NCBI RefSeq assembly: GCF_051106095.1
Contig: NC_135785.1
Span: forward strand, 220,281,045-220,345,044
Source of the DNA: Pogona vitticeps
Taxonomy: Eukaryota > Chordata > Lepidosauria > Squamata > Agamidae
Reading direction: 5' to 3'
DNA length: 64,000 nt
This document shows, in pieces, positions 34,155-64,000 of this stretch. Numbering within the stretch: position 1 is the stretch's first letter; every line of letters begins with the position of its first letter. A program made the translations under genes and the position numbers. Under the pieces are notes generated by a model that worked only from the letters and a program-made list of their open reading frames with translations, ran no database searches and was not told the origin of the DNA.

Positions 34155-36552
34155 GGACTCCCAGAGGGGAAAATTCAGTGATTTGTACCTCGTCCCCAAA
34201 AAAGGGAGAGATCCCTCCTCACGGAGGAATCTGCCTGTGATGTCTTGATTAATGTGGAAAGAAATTAGTTTAGGATAAGCAAACTGAGTAGGCTTTATTA
34301 TAGGAATGTATGCATGGAAAAGCCATTCAGTATGCTAAGCTAAACTAGAGGCATGCCAGGATTCAATAAAGAAGGAACTGAAATTAATCCTACAAGCATC
34401 ACTACATCACAAGTGTACACAGGACAGAAAAGGAAAGAAGGAAAATGCCCAGGCCGCCTTAACTATTTCTCTTACAATGGGTTTAGAGGTTTTTCTGTAC
34501 AACGTGTTGTCGCACCTCTGTGGACTCCTAAATTTTTTAGACCTAATCACTTTTAAAGACTCTGTCACGTTTCCTTCCTTAAAACATTTCCCTTCTCCCT
34601 CCTAAATGGATCTCGCAGTGAGTGCATTTACACCCAGGCACACCTATACCTACCATACTTCCCATACTTTGGAAGCCATCCTTTTCTCTGGGAAGTGTGA
34701 ACAAGTAGGCAGAGCAGGCTTTTGAGGCTCTCAATTCCTTCAGTGCAGAAATTTTGATCACCACAAAAGGAAGTGGGGGAAGAGTTAAAACAGTTATTTT
34801 TAGTTTTAAGTTTCATTTTTGAAATGGTGGCCAGCACTTTTTCCCAAAGGGGGAATACTGGCCCTTGGAACTGTTGAAGCTGCCAACCCCACCATAGATC
34901 TAATGATGAACCCCAAAACTGAGCTGTTGAAGACGTCTGAAGCATTCTCAGACTCCCATCAGAAGGGCACCGTAACCGAAAAGGCATTTGCTCCAAATAT
35001 GGTTCCAGATATGGTCTCCAGGCAGGACTGCACACAGATCCCCACTGGATAGAGAGAACTGAAACTCAAGAGCTCATTGTGCTGTTATGGGAATGAAGTG
35101 ACACTGCTTGTTCAACCTAATTATATGGTTCAGCGAAGAACAAGAGGAACTAGCATGAACACACAGTGACTCATCTATCTGTTCTGAGCCCTGCACCTTG
35201 CTTGCTTTGGTGCTCTCTTCCAGTTTCTCAAGAGTTGAAGGTGTTTGGGGTTGAAAAGGAGTAAAAGAGATGGCCAAGTAATAGTTGTAAAAGTGAACCT
35301 CATTAGAAGCAGGGCCCATATCTTTAAAAAGTGTTTTCACATTGATGGAATTCATTTCTTGTTATGGTTCCTCCTTTACTATTCTTGCTTGCTTAACATA
35401 TTGAAAGAATTTCATCCATTTAAATGAGTGAATCATGAAATTAACCATGTTGGTTAATTGGCAACTGTAGCCCCTTCTAAGGTGATTACTTTTGCTACAT
35501 TTCAGATGGGTAAGTGCAGGGAGCTTTATTCAGGCTTATTGAGGATGAGTTTCTTTCATTGGTGATGTTCTGAGCTGATTTTCAAAAATTATTAAGATTA
35601 GTAAGTATGATTGTATGTATCTTGTTGATATAGGGCAGGTCAGCTGGGCTTTTGCACAGAGTGTCACAGTTTGAAATCTAAAGGTGTCTGCGCTGGTGAA
35701 TATGAGGCAAATAAACTGCAACACCTCCCAACCCTATTGTCAGGTAAGTTCTCCACAAGGTCAGGGCAAGCTCTCCCACTGCTTGGGAAGAAGGAGCAAA
35801 GTGCCCTGACAGACAATGATAAGGCATTCATGCCTTGTGCCTCAAGCCCAAGAAAGAAAACATTGTATTGGCAGCTGCATTGTGGGCAGCCCCATGTCCT
35901 GTAAGAAAGAAGAGAGCTTGCCAAGGAATACCAGAAGCCATTCTGTTTCCAGTACACTAACCATTCTGCTAACCATGCTAATTTTGCAAGGATTCACAAT
36001 TCACAAGCTAATTTAGCTGCTCCTTGGTGTTAATTGTTGTGCTAACACTCTCTACAATGTCCTGGATTTTCATTTCCCACAGAAAAAACCCTATAAGAAA
36101 GGATGCGAAAATACGTGAGCTACATTTTGGTTGCATTCCTCAGAATCCCATGATCATTCTGGTCCTCTCCAAGTTCCCCAAATAAGTTTCAAGAATGTTT
36201 TTTCAATCCCTCATGGAAGTTTGCATGTATTTTGATCCACATTTTCCTAGGTTCCTAGGTTCCGCATTTTAATACCTGCTTCTTGATATATAAATGTTCT
36301 CAATTAAAGATGGCATTTTTCAAATATCTCCATTTAGAGGGACATATTTATTCACATACATTAAAAAAAAAAAAAAGAAACAACTGGTGCTCACAATTCC
36401 CTACCAATAATCAAAAAACCAAAATGCATGTCCTTTTCTTAAAAGACTCACAGAGCAAAAATTAAACATACCATATTCATTTAAAAATCTCGATCAATTC
36501 AATTTTCTTTTCCATGCTTAGACACAAGGTTAACAGGCTTCTGTAATTCTTC

Positions 36553-36785
36553 CTCAACACTGAGCCTCGTGGCACAGTGGTTAAACCACTGTACTGCAGC
36601 CAAAACTGTGCTCAAGACCTGGGTTCAATCCCAGTAGCCCACTCAGCCTTCTATCCTTCCGAGGTTGGTAAAATGAGTACCCAGCTTGCTGGGGGGGGCA
36701 ATGTGTAGCCTGCATAATTAACTTGTAAACCGCCTAGAGAGTGCTTGAAGCGCTATGGGGCGGTATATAAGCAGCACGCTTTGCT
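36553..36785 (+). mobile_element. tRNA-derived SINE (GGGGCGGTATATAAG tail)
   Basis: CTCGTGGCACAGTGGTTAAA (A-box), GGGTTCAATCCCAGTAGCCC (B-box), AATGTGTAGCCTGCATAATT and GCGCTATGGGGCGGTATATA. Same family as 33512-33756 and the tail at 41427. Confidence 0.85.
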
Positions 36786-37771
36786 TTATTTTGAAGCAAT
36801 GTATTTATATCTCTTAACAGGGACAGGGATTCAGTGGGTAGAGCTGGAGTGGACAAGTTAGGAGGAGCTTTGGAAAGATGGCAACAAACTGTGATGGGAG
36901 TGAGGATGGTTCAGCAGGGGAAAAGCTTCCTGCATCTCAACTTTTCCGAGTCTCTCTGTCATAAGCTATTCAGGCAGTGTTTTTGCCAGCAGAAGGAACA
37001 GACATTAGATACAAATGACAGTACTGTTCCACGTGTGACATATAAAATAATCTCTTTATTATGTAGGTACAACATCATAAAAAACCACTGTAGCACAAAC
37101 TCAGATAAAAACATTGCAGCAGAATGGAGTTTCCAACTGTATATGGCTGCAAAATGGAGTAAGAAAATGAAGCATTCTGGCAAGTTCTAACTGTCCTGCA
37201 AAGAGACTGAAGCAATTTTATCTCCCAGCTTCTTGTGCATCTTCTCTAGCACTGTAAGCGTGCAGTTCCCAGTTCCAAAAGCAAAGCAGGATCCTGGAAG
37301 TTCCACAACAGAGTTCAGGAGGCAAGTCTACTTAAGCTTTCTAAGACTCAATGACAATAAGAATCTGTTGGTATTTTTTACAATAATCAGTAGGAAGGCC
37401 TTTTGCTAGGAGGCAACAAAATATTAGCAAGCAAAACAAACATTCTCATTCAATGTCACTGAGGAATGTTCTCAGAAAATGTAGGGAATATGAACATCCC
37501 ACCCCCCAAAGTACATCTGTGATAACAACTGGCCTCTGAACGGAACGTAACTGGCACAGAAGAAATACCAGCCTCTTTTCAGGGCTTAAACTTCACAAGA
37601 TGCTGAGCTCCTAGACAGCACATTTTGTACCAAGCAATGTGATTTCTTTCAGGCTTCATGCCTGATCCATCACATGTGCAAATGAAGCCTGTTTTTACGT
37701 TCTGATGAGCAGTCACCAAATGAATGAAACTGATTTGCAAAATGCTGATGGAAGAAAAGCATGTGCTAAGA

Positions 37772-37906
37772 CAGTGGTCCCCAACCTTGGGCTTCCAGAT
37801 GTTCTTAGACTTCAGCTCCCAGAAATCCTGGCCAGCAGAGGTGGTGGTGAAAGCTTCTGGAATTGTAGTACAAGAACATCTGGAGGCCAAAGGTTGGGGA
37901 CCACTG
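37772..37906. mobile_element. 135 bp hAT MITE, intact ends
   Basis: Begins CAGTGGTCCCCAACCTTGGG and ends with its inverse AGGTTGGGGACCACTG. An 8 bp target-site duplication TGCTAAGA lies at 37764-37771 and 37907-37914. Both inverted ends and the duplication are complete. Confidence 0.85.
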
Positions 37907-39074
37907 TGCTAAGACAATCAGGCACTGGTTATTGGTCAGGGAACATGGCTTCAAGGAGCCAATAGTCCTGCCTAGTTTAAATCTACCACTTAGCCTCTTC
38001 AAAACTGCTTAGCATATCTCTTTCCTCCCCCCAATAATTGGCACTAGTGTAAGACCACACTGGTGATTGCTATTACCATGGTTTTTGGAAATGTATAGCT
38101 GATAGATTGAAAACCCATTTCAAATTACATTATGCATATATTTGTCTTGTATGTACAGTTCTTATAGCATGCTTGCTCACTTGCCTACTTCCTTCCTTCC
38201 TTCCTTCCTTCACGACACCAAGAGATTTCAGTCATCATTTCAAAGACACCATGGTAAATTTTTAAAGAAATTTTAATTTCTAATATAAAGATGGTAGACC
38301 ATAAGGACACCCACTGCCTATAGGAAGACCATAGAAGGTTGCAAGTCTGATAGCATCATTTCACTTATTTCCCAGTGCCATACTCACACACGAAGTGTGG
38401 GATTTTAATCCAAATCTCCTGAGTCCTACTCTGACAATACACCACACTGAGTCCCAAGTGTTACAGCAGAAGTAAAATACAGTTGACTTCTGGCACCAGA
38501 AGTAAAACACAGTTGTCTTGTAGTCACTGATATGCTTTTGTTCTATGTAACTGCTATGTTTTCAGCCAGCAGCAGCCTAGCCATTATATCTAAGTAACAG
38601 CCATGGCAGTCACACCACAAGAAAAAGGACCTGGATTCTTCAGAGTTTTCACTGGAAATAAACCACAAGCAAATTCACAATAAAGACAAACTTTGTCATG
38701 AAGCACCTGCTGTAAATTATAGTGGAACTCTCTAAGAAGCATAAGATGACTAGTATGACTTATTATGTTGCTTAACTCAGCAGTTAATTTATCATGAGAA
38801 CTTCATCTATAAATGTGAACAAAAGAAAGCAAATGAAGCAAAACTGCCTTATATTACTGGATAATCACAAGCTGTGAGCTAGAATATAGTCAGGGATTCT
38901 TCTTTTTTAAGGAAGGATGAAAGGAAGGAAATATTTAGAACTGCAAGTTTAGCTGCTGTCGGAGAAGGTGCCACAAGGTGATGAATGTATATGCTCACTT
39001 TGCACAGAGCAGTTGAAAAGGTTAGAAGAAGCCTGCAGACACCATTTGTTTTTCCATCTTAAAGAAGCCTATTA

Positions 39075-39496
39075 CAGTTGTGCCTCACTTAACAGGCACC
39101 CCATTTGATGACGAAATCACATACCGACGAAATTTTTGCGATCGCATTGCGATGTTTTAAATGGGGAAAAATCACTTTGCGATGATCGGTACCCTGTTTT
39201 GCTTACCGATCATCGCAAAGTGATGATTTTTTAACAGCTGATCGGTGGATCCAAAATGGCCGCCAGGTAAAAAAAATGGCCGCCCGCTGTTTTCTGGTAC
39301 GGATTCCTCGCTTACCGGACAGCGAAAATGGCCACTGCATGGAGGATTTTCGCTTAAAGGTGAGTCTGAAGCCCATAGGAATGCATTGAAAGGGTTTCAA
39401 TGCATTCCTATGGGCTTTTTAATATTGCATAGTGACGAAATCGCTTTGCAGCGATTTTTGCTGCACCGATTATCGTCACTATGCGAGGCACCACTG
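39075..39496. mobile_element. Tc1/mariner-type MITE, 422 bp
   Basis: Ends CAGTTGTGCCTCACTTAAC and GCGAGGCACCACTG are inverted, with TA on both sides. The interior has several hairpins (e.g. around TGCATTGAAAGGG...TTCAATGCATTCC). Same family as 44136-44570. Confidence 0.75.
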
Positions 39497-40220
39497 TATA
39501 TAGTTTACCTGATGACTTAAAACCAATGTACCCTCTAATTTCAGCCTCACTGGGCTGGACTTTGCCTCTCTCACACGCGACTTTGCCCCTGTGTGCATGT
39601 GCAACTCCATGCCCCTCACGCAGGGTTCCATCACAACAAGAATAAAAGAGGCTGAAAACAATCTATGTGCAGAGGGAGGTAAAATTGTGCACACACAGGT
39701 GCAGACCTTAGAGGAAACCTTGCTTACAACCTATGGGTCAGGATGGTTTTCGTAAACATTCAGCATCATGCATGATACTACTTCTTGATCACAAGAATTT
39801 GCAAAAGCACATTTCTCTCTTTCCATTTGGAATTTTCTACAGTGTTGCTTGTCATGATTTTCAGCATTAAATGCTTTGAAATTCCTCTTTGGTGTTTCAT
39901 AAGTTGCATGCCCAAGTCTCAGCAGAACCAAGAATCTCAAGGGTTCAAGAAAACCAGAAAACACTGACATGGAAATAAAGCTGACATTATTTAGATCATT
40001 TGAGGCTAAGAAGCCTTACATCTAGATTCTTCATATATAATTCTAAATCTAATGTTTAGAGTACAATTACTGCCTTGGCCTATATGAACTATTAAGCAGG
40101 TTTGCAGGCTTAGCTATTGGAAGGCAGATATTTATAAGGTCATGGTCATTTTGAGACAGGTTGGAATGAAGAACCACCAATTCCCTAGACTGTGGGGAGG
40201 CATAAAAGGAGAACATCTGA

Positions 40221-58678
<18,458 letters not shown>

Positions 58679-58689
58679 CTTCTTGCATC

Positions 58690-59870
58690 GTGTGCTGAAA
58701 ATAAAATCTGGCTTTGCTGTTAAACCAATATACAACTGAGGAAATGATGTCAGAAGCAGGTACAAGAAAAAAAGAAAAGAAGAAGAACATAGAGTGGAAA
58801 GATGCAAGAGTAATGTAGATTCAAAATAGAGCGGAAGGGTATTTGGTTGACTGATTTCATCCTGTAGCCACATCATCTTGATGATCTATTTCTATGGCCC
58901 TGTGTGTGGGAATTGGGGTGTGCAAGAACAGGACTCAGGAAAAAATGATGAAATAATGGTCTAAGCAACACCATCTTTAGCCAACCCATTAGAGCTCAGA
59001 ACTATCTAAAGTATATCTTGATTCGCTGCCAGTTTTCTCTGTTCATTGAAGCCTTTCATTCTTGGGCCCATTCTATGGTATAACATGGAGTGCAAAATGT
59101 AAGGCAATGTAAAAGCTGTCATCTAGTTAAAGATGGTCATAATTTAATAACACTGAAAGCAAAACCAGCAAGGTAACAAATCATCCTATGTCACTTAACT
59201 GTGCTGACAGGAATGGCATTAGTTAGATGTAACTGTTTTGAGTAGATTGAAACCAAAAGCTAAAAAATAAGTTTTTAAAAAATCTGTTGTGATATACTGT
59301 AAAATACCTGTGCATGTTTCTGTGTATATAAGCTCTGCTTCTATATTATCAGTGTTAATGAGAGTAGAAAGCATTCTCTAGCATTAGAAAAAGAACTGCT
59401 GGGTAATCACCAGAGCATGCCAATGGAAAACATCAAGTCATTTACAGCCTCATATTAATCCAAAACAATGCTCACACAACCTGACCAAAATGACATGGAA
59501 GCTGATAACTGATCTGTAGTTGGCTGCATGCAGTTTTTCACTGCAGCTGGCTAGAACAATTACAATATACAGTATTCACATTTGATAGAACATGATGCCT
59601 GAAAAAATTGTATAGTCAATACCTGGAGAATCCACACAAAATAAACATTGTTGCAGAGAAGAGGAACAATTTTATGTGGTGCGATGAAGCTTGGAACATC
59701 TCCTTTCTCCTGCAGAGTCGGGCCCATTAGGGCATGTGAAGCACTATCACCCTTCTGCCAGCCCACTCCAGCCTATTACCCTGGCCTCCATCTCCCATTG
59801 GATGCTGTTATTTACAGGAAACTAAAAACAATGTGCATGATCCACTACTGTCTCTTTCCTTCCTCCCCTT
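58690..59870. other. CD58-like upstream flank, nothing else recognised
   Basis: About 1.2 kb upstream of the start exon. It must hold the 5'UTR and promoter, but no TATA box or other decisive site was identified. Transcription start not placed. Confidence 0.4.
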
Positions 59871-59875
59871 AGAGC

Positions 59876-59990
59876 AGTGGTGCTCAACCTTGGGCAACCT
59901 AGATGTTCTTGGACTGAAACTGCTAGCAACCCCAGCCAGCACATATATTGGGGAAGGCTTCTGGGAGACATATGGGGAGAATTTGTTGAG
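59876..59990 (+). mobile_element. hAT MITE fragment
   Basis: Starts CAGTGGTGCTCAACCTTGGG and runs through AGATGTTCTTGGACTGAAAC and GGGGAAGGCTTCTGGGAG. Right terminus lost. Confidence 0.6.
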
Positions 59991-61084
59991 CTTGTACTAA
60001 AAAGGGAGAAGGGGCCACCCCCTTTGCAACAGTTATTACAATTTTGGAAGTGAAAGGGGTTTCCACGAAGTAAAAGTTTGCCACTCCCAGCTAGCCCCAG
60101 TGGGGAGGGTGGAGAATTATGTTTAGTAGATGTTTGTGAATTGCTTATTAGATATTTGTATCATTTTGATTGTTAAAGAAGAAGAAGAAAGAAAAAAGGA
60201 ACAAATATTAAAAAAAGAAAAAAGACAATTGCCCATCTACATGTTACAGACTTTCATGAATCCTCCCTATTCTGCTATTGGCTCCTTTGCCAGAGCCATA
60301 ACTATATCCAGGGCAATTGAGCACTCTGTCCTGATTCGCAGAATGAGCTCCCTGAAGAAAAAAGGAAGTAAATGCCACACATCTCCCCCAAAAGGAAAGT
60401 TTATGTTATCAAAAATGGGGGGAAGTGTTGGTGTTTGTTTCCATATCATTCATTAGAGCCACTTCTAGATATAGATGTCCCAGTTCTCCCATCCAAATTA
60501 TGGCTGTGTTCTTTGCTTTCTTTTTCCCAGTGTCTTCCTTTGTCCTTCCCCACCATGCTATTCTCTTGCCTCACTTATTTCCTCAGCACTCATCAGAATC
60601 TTTAAATTCCAGAGTTCAAAGGGATCCTAAGAGCCACCTCAGGAATCTCTTTCCAATGCAGGGATCTGCAGCTAAATTTTCCCTGGCAGATGGCCATTCA
60701 ACTCATGTTTTTTAAAGAATGATTCCCTCTATTTCTTCCCACACCTCTTCATCTTAGCCCTTTCCTTTGAAATCTTTGTCACTCTGTTAAGTGTCGCATG
60801 TTCATTTGTTGTCTGTCTTTCTGTCTGTCTCTTTCCCTCTTTCTTTCCCTTCATATTTCTTCTCTCTTAATTAAGATGCAGATCCTCTTAATAGAGGATT
60901 GTGTAGCTTCAGCACTGAAGTATGTAGAAAAAATAGTGAATGTACAGTAGTAGCAGAAATAGCAATTGAAACAAGAGCAACAACTATAGAAAATGTTTTC
61001 ACACCTCAGTGAACCAGATCTTTGGCCAATTTAAATCACTAAAAACTACTACTATTGGTCTGCTGCAGTGTAATATAGTAAATA

Positions 61085-61310
61085 GGGATGGGCATGAACT
61101 GCCAAACTGGTGGTTTGTGCTGGTTTGTTTTTCAGCCAAGCAGGTGTTTGGAGCTTCTCAGGCCTACCTCCTCCATTAAGTGCCCATTTAGAAGCAGTGT
61201 CCAGCTTCCCTGCCCTGTTGCTTCCAGGTGCTGCCTCTGAGTGTGTGCCTGCTGGAGGAGGTGGGGCTGGGAAGCACTGAATACCTGTTTGGCCAATAAA
61301 CAAACCAGTA
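61085..61310. mobile_element. MITE-like element, right end lost
   Basis: GGGATGGGCATGAACTGCC at the left; CCTGTTTGGCCAATAAACAA near the right, shared with 46372-46625. Confidence 0.45.
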
Positions 61311-61500
61311 GTCAGATCAGCCGACCCTCCACTCTAAAACTGGTGCTATTGAATGCCAGGTCTGTATCGAATAAATTCCAGATTATTTATGACCTTATAC
61401 TGGAGGAGGATGCAGACCCGACGTCCATAACCGAAACATGGATGGGGGGAGAGGGGCGTCCCCCCCCGGCACTTACCTGTCCTCCTGGTCATGCTGTCTC
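61310..61500 (+). mobile_element. CR1-type LINE endonuclease fragment
   Basis: Translation STLKLVLLNARSVSNKFQII, YDLILEEDADPTSITETWMG, then CPPG: the start of the APE-type endonuclease of CR1/L2-like LINEs, with the LNARS and ITETW motifs. Confidence 0.75.
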
Positions 61501-62129
61501 TTTACTGTACATAAATTGCCCTTGCAAATATTCAGCTGGTGATTTACACAAACCTTGGCTGGGTAGATTGTGGTAGTGGATAGTGTACAATGTGCAGTAC
61601 AAGAATTTCCTCTACCCCTCCTGTCAAGCAATTGTGCAAAAATTTGCCAAGCCAGCTTCAGAAGCAGAGTTTTAGTGGATGTTCCCCAAAACAACATTAT
61701 TAAACCTCATTTTAAAAAATCTATAGTCTGATTGAAGGTCAGGATAATTTTAACTTGCCTCTACCACACACACACACACTATAAGGGGGGAGGGAACCTT
61801 AACTGTGATCTACGGTGTGACAAAAATAGCCTTCTGTGAGAAAGGCAGTGATCTGAATCTTCAGATATCTGCAGGGCAGTGGAGAGAAGAAAAAAGACAT
61901 TTGCAATTAGGAAGTCACCCTTGGGTGCACTTGTCCTTTATGTTTCAGACTAGTATCCAAAAACTGCAACCTCTATGTTAACAGGCTATTTCCTCCATCT
62001 GAAGTAAAAGTGTGAGAACAGAAACATAAGACTATGTTAATATAATGAATAACTATGGAAGGAAATGTGGCTTCTCTCCTTTCCCCACCATAATATTTAG
62101 GTTACCAGTTACTTACTGTACATTTTCAG

Positions 62130-62720
62130 AATGTAACAAATGATAAATGAAATAGCCATTTAGCCACTTTACATGTGCGAATCACAGACAATGAGCTACA
62201 ACACCATGTCAGTATAGCTACGACCCACCCTGGCTTTAGAGATTATGGTCAGGCATTTTTACCTGCTAGCTATTTGGTTGCCATGCTATTTGGTTGCTAC
62301 ATGGTTGGCCATGTTCTGTTGTATTGCTCCTTCTATACTGGTATCCATGATACTTTTATTGGTCCAATTTTGCAATGCATCCCCGGTAGAGATGATGAAT
62401 ACTATACATGCTATCTGCTGGCAGACCAATGTCCATCAGTAATGATTAAAGTGGCCAGCTTCTGTGCAGGGGCACTAGTCTGCAGGCGAGAAATGGTGTC
62501 TTAATCCTATAGATATATACATGTATGTACCCATATATGAATATGTATGAACTGGGGGTAGGGATATACTCCTAAGATTTATTTACGGATTTTGTTCCCC
62601 TAAGAGTCTCCTGCACATAATGTATATTATAGTTGTATTGATTGTTTATTCTTGTGCGGTTGTTCTGTGTTATTCACATCTGATCTGTTGATCGTAATAA
62701 AGTATTCATTCATACATGTG
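62130..62720 (+). mobile_element. non-LTR retrotransposon C-terminal fragment
   Basis: Translation VGHVLLYCSFYTGIHDTFIG, PILQCIPGRDDEYYTCYLLA, DQCPSVMIKVASFCAGA, RREMVS and a stop, then a 3'UTR with GATCTGTTGATCGTAATAAA and an (ATTC)n-like end. This is the zinc-knuckle-like end seen in reptile LINEs. Clade not fixed. Confidence 0.6.
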
Positions 62721-63290
62721 TTTAAAGTTCATAATTGTCCCACTTTCCCCTTCTGACTTCTTTAAGCAGGTAGATATGTTCTGTAAACTTTCCTGTCTTT
62801 TCTGGTTGTTTTTACTCATGATTATATCTTATTCTGTTCATAGTTCCTTGCATGCCATCCAGTAGGTGGTAGGTGGTTGAGGGGAGAGTGAAGGACTGAC
62901 ATATCAGATGACCTGCCTGCTGGGGAAAACACAGGATGGTAGAAAAGTGGGTTCCACGTGGGCACAAAAATGTGGCATGGGCCCTTTGACACCAGCAAAT
63001 TAAGTGGATGTGACCTACCTCCCAAAACATTCCTCCTAAAGAAATTTAGCCTGCCTCCTAAAGCCTTCATTCACATACCCCACAAGAGGACCCCCATAAT
63101 AAGAGATATGAACAGAAAGGCCACATTCTCTCTAAACTGGGTCTAGCCCAATGCCTCAATCCACCCACCAGAGTAGTCACACAGTGACTAAAGGCTCCTA
63201 GATCTGTAACTACTCAATAAAGTTGTGACAACGCTGCTATAGTTTAGATACAATGACTGAAATTCTTTTGCCTTTTGCATTAGTGTAGGC

Positions 63291-63689
63291 CAGTGATGGC
63301 GAACCTTTTTGAGCCCGAGTGCCCAAACTGCCAACACAAAACCAACTTATTTATTTCAAAGTGCCAACACTGCAATTAAACCTGAATACTGAAGTTTTTG
63401 TTTAGAAAAAACAACTGCCCTTGCACTACAAGGGTAAAATGCTTGTGTTTTTTAATGGGAGGTATTAACAGAGAAATACTTACCGGTCCTCCAATCCCCC
63501 ATTGGGCTAGACCAGTAATGGTGTCCATTGCACCCCTTTGCTGGACCACTGCACCAGCACAGGGGAGGGCTGAAATCCGGGATTGGAGGATGGGTAAGTA
63601 TTTCTTGATGGTAACTTATGGCTCATGTGCCCACAGAGAGGGCTCTGCTTGCCAGCTGTGGCACACATGCCATAGGTTCACCATCGTTG
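63291..63689. mobile_element. 399 bp hAT (Charlie-like) element
   Basis: CAGTGATGGCGAACCTTTTT at the left and GGTTCACCATCGTTG at the right are inverted ends. GTGTAGGC (63283-63290) and GTGTAGGT (63690-63697) are the 8 bp duplication with one difference. Internal text resembles short Charlie-type elements (GTGCCAACACTGCAATTAAA). Non-autonomous. Confidence 0.75.
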
Positions 63690-64000
63690 GTGTAGGTAGG
63701 CCCATTGAATCAGCAGGGATTTGCTGCATCAACTCCTCTGTAGGTTCCATTGATTCAAACAGGCCTACTCTAGTTGTGGCTTACTACACTAAAGGACGTT
63801 ACAACTAAAGTTAACCTATTTGAATCAATGAGTTGACTCACTAAATTCGGTGGACCTACTCTAGTGCTACTTACTATTCTGAGCAACAGGATTTCAGCCA
63901 CATCCTCATAATCCCATAAGTAACCTCATAGGGCTACCTAGTGCAGTGTAGTGTAGAGAATAAAGGAGTAGGATACAGAAGAATCCTCACTCAGTCACAG

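Larger units (their letters stand above)
31299..35470. pseudogene. eroded tandem duplicate of the CD2 locus (no coding exon left)
   Basis: Blocks in this stretch match the CD2 locus in near-colinear order: 31299-33384 to 6838-8345 (same strand), 33390-34080 to 11280-10815 (opposite strand), 34155-34676 to 14436-15255, 34679-34765 to 23262-23340, and 35046-35460 to 26905-27290. The segment corresponding to 15.26-23.26 kb, which carries CD2 exons 1-4, is missing, as is exon 5. Unique-looking sequence such as the CD2 upstream block is included, which favours a locus duplication over a chance series of dispersed repeats. About 20.5 kb has been reduced to about 4.2 kb. Confidence 0.65.

Noticed and set aside
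34819-35052. 77-codon plus and 135-codon minus frames between relic blocks
   Set aside because: No match to any family I know, and no splice sites that join them to CD2-type exons.
36553-36640. tRNA gene
   Set aside because: A- and B-box-like sequences are present, but they belong to a SINE head; no cloverleaf or terminator fits a real tRNA.

Overview
The window looks like nuclear DNA from a squamate reptile (lizard or snake). The evidence is Sauria-type SINEs with BovB-like 3' ends, a young BovB LINE, CR1/L2 and Penelope-like fragments, many hAT and mariner-type miniature elements, and long tetranucleotide microsatellites. Genes are split into exons with GT-AG introns. No prokaryotic feature, CRISPR array, rRNA or functional tRNA was seen.

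Two protein-coding genes could be assembled, both on the minus strand and both of the CD2 immunoglobulin family. The first (23114 down to 13080) has five coding exons that join in phase to 324 codons plus stop. Its architecture is signal peptide, Ig V domain, Ig C2 domain with the CD2 cysteine pattern, one transmembrane helix and a proline/arginine-rich tail. I call it CD2, the T/NK-cell adhesion and co-stimulatory receptor. The second (58678 down to 40221) has six coding exons joining in phase to 347 codons plus stop. It has signal peptide, two Ig domains and a transmembrane helix followed by a CCC cluster, then a long acidic tail with no tyrosine. It belongs to the CD2/CD58/CD48 family. The second Ig domain and the position beside CD2 make a CD58-like ligand the best guess, but the tail is unlike mammalian CD58. 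All internal exon junctions in both genes are phase 1.

The most interesting structure lies between the genes. The stretch 31.3-35.5 kb holds, almost in order, shortened copies of blocks found at 6.8-8.3, 10.8-11.3 (opposite orientation), 14.4-15.25, 23.26-23.34 (just upstream of the CD2 start exon) and 26.9-27.3 kb. I read this as the eroded remains of a tandem duplication of the CD2 locus that lost every coding exon. A pair of inverted repeats at 9.53-9.69 and 12.37-12.54 kb brackets the one inverted block and may explain its flip.

Layout: 0-6.8 kb is repeat-bearing sequence with an old RTE-clade LINE and a miniature element inside a SINE. 6.8-13 kb is CD2 3' flank. 13.08-23.1 kb is CD2. 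23.1-31.3 kb is upstream flank with two Sauria SINEs, a CR1-type ORF1 remnant and a 5'-truncated BovB with target-site duplication. 31.3-35.5 kb is the relic duplicate. 35.5-40.2 kb is spacer with a SINE and two miniature transposons. 40.2-58.7 kb is the CD58-like gene; its introns hold a 2.9 kb hAT element (itself containing a LINE and a mariner-type MITE) and L2/CR1 pieces. 58.7-64 kb is upstream flank with LINE fragments and a 399 bp hAT element. All family assignments are by eye from motifs; no alignment or database search was run.
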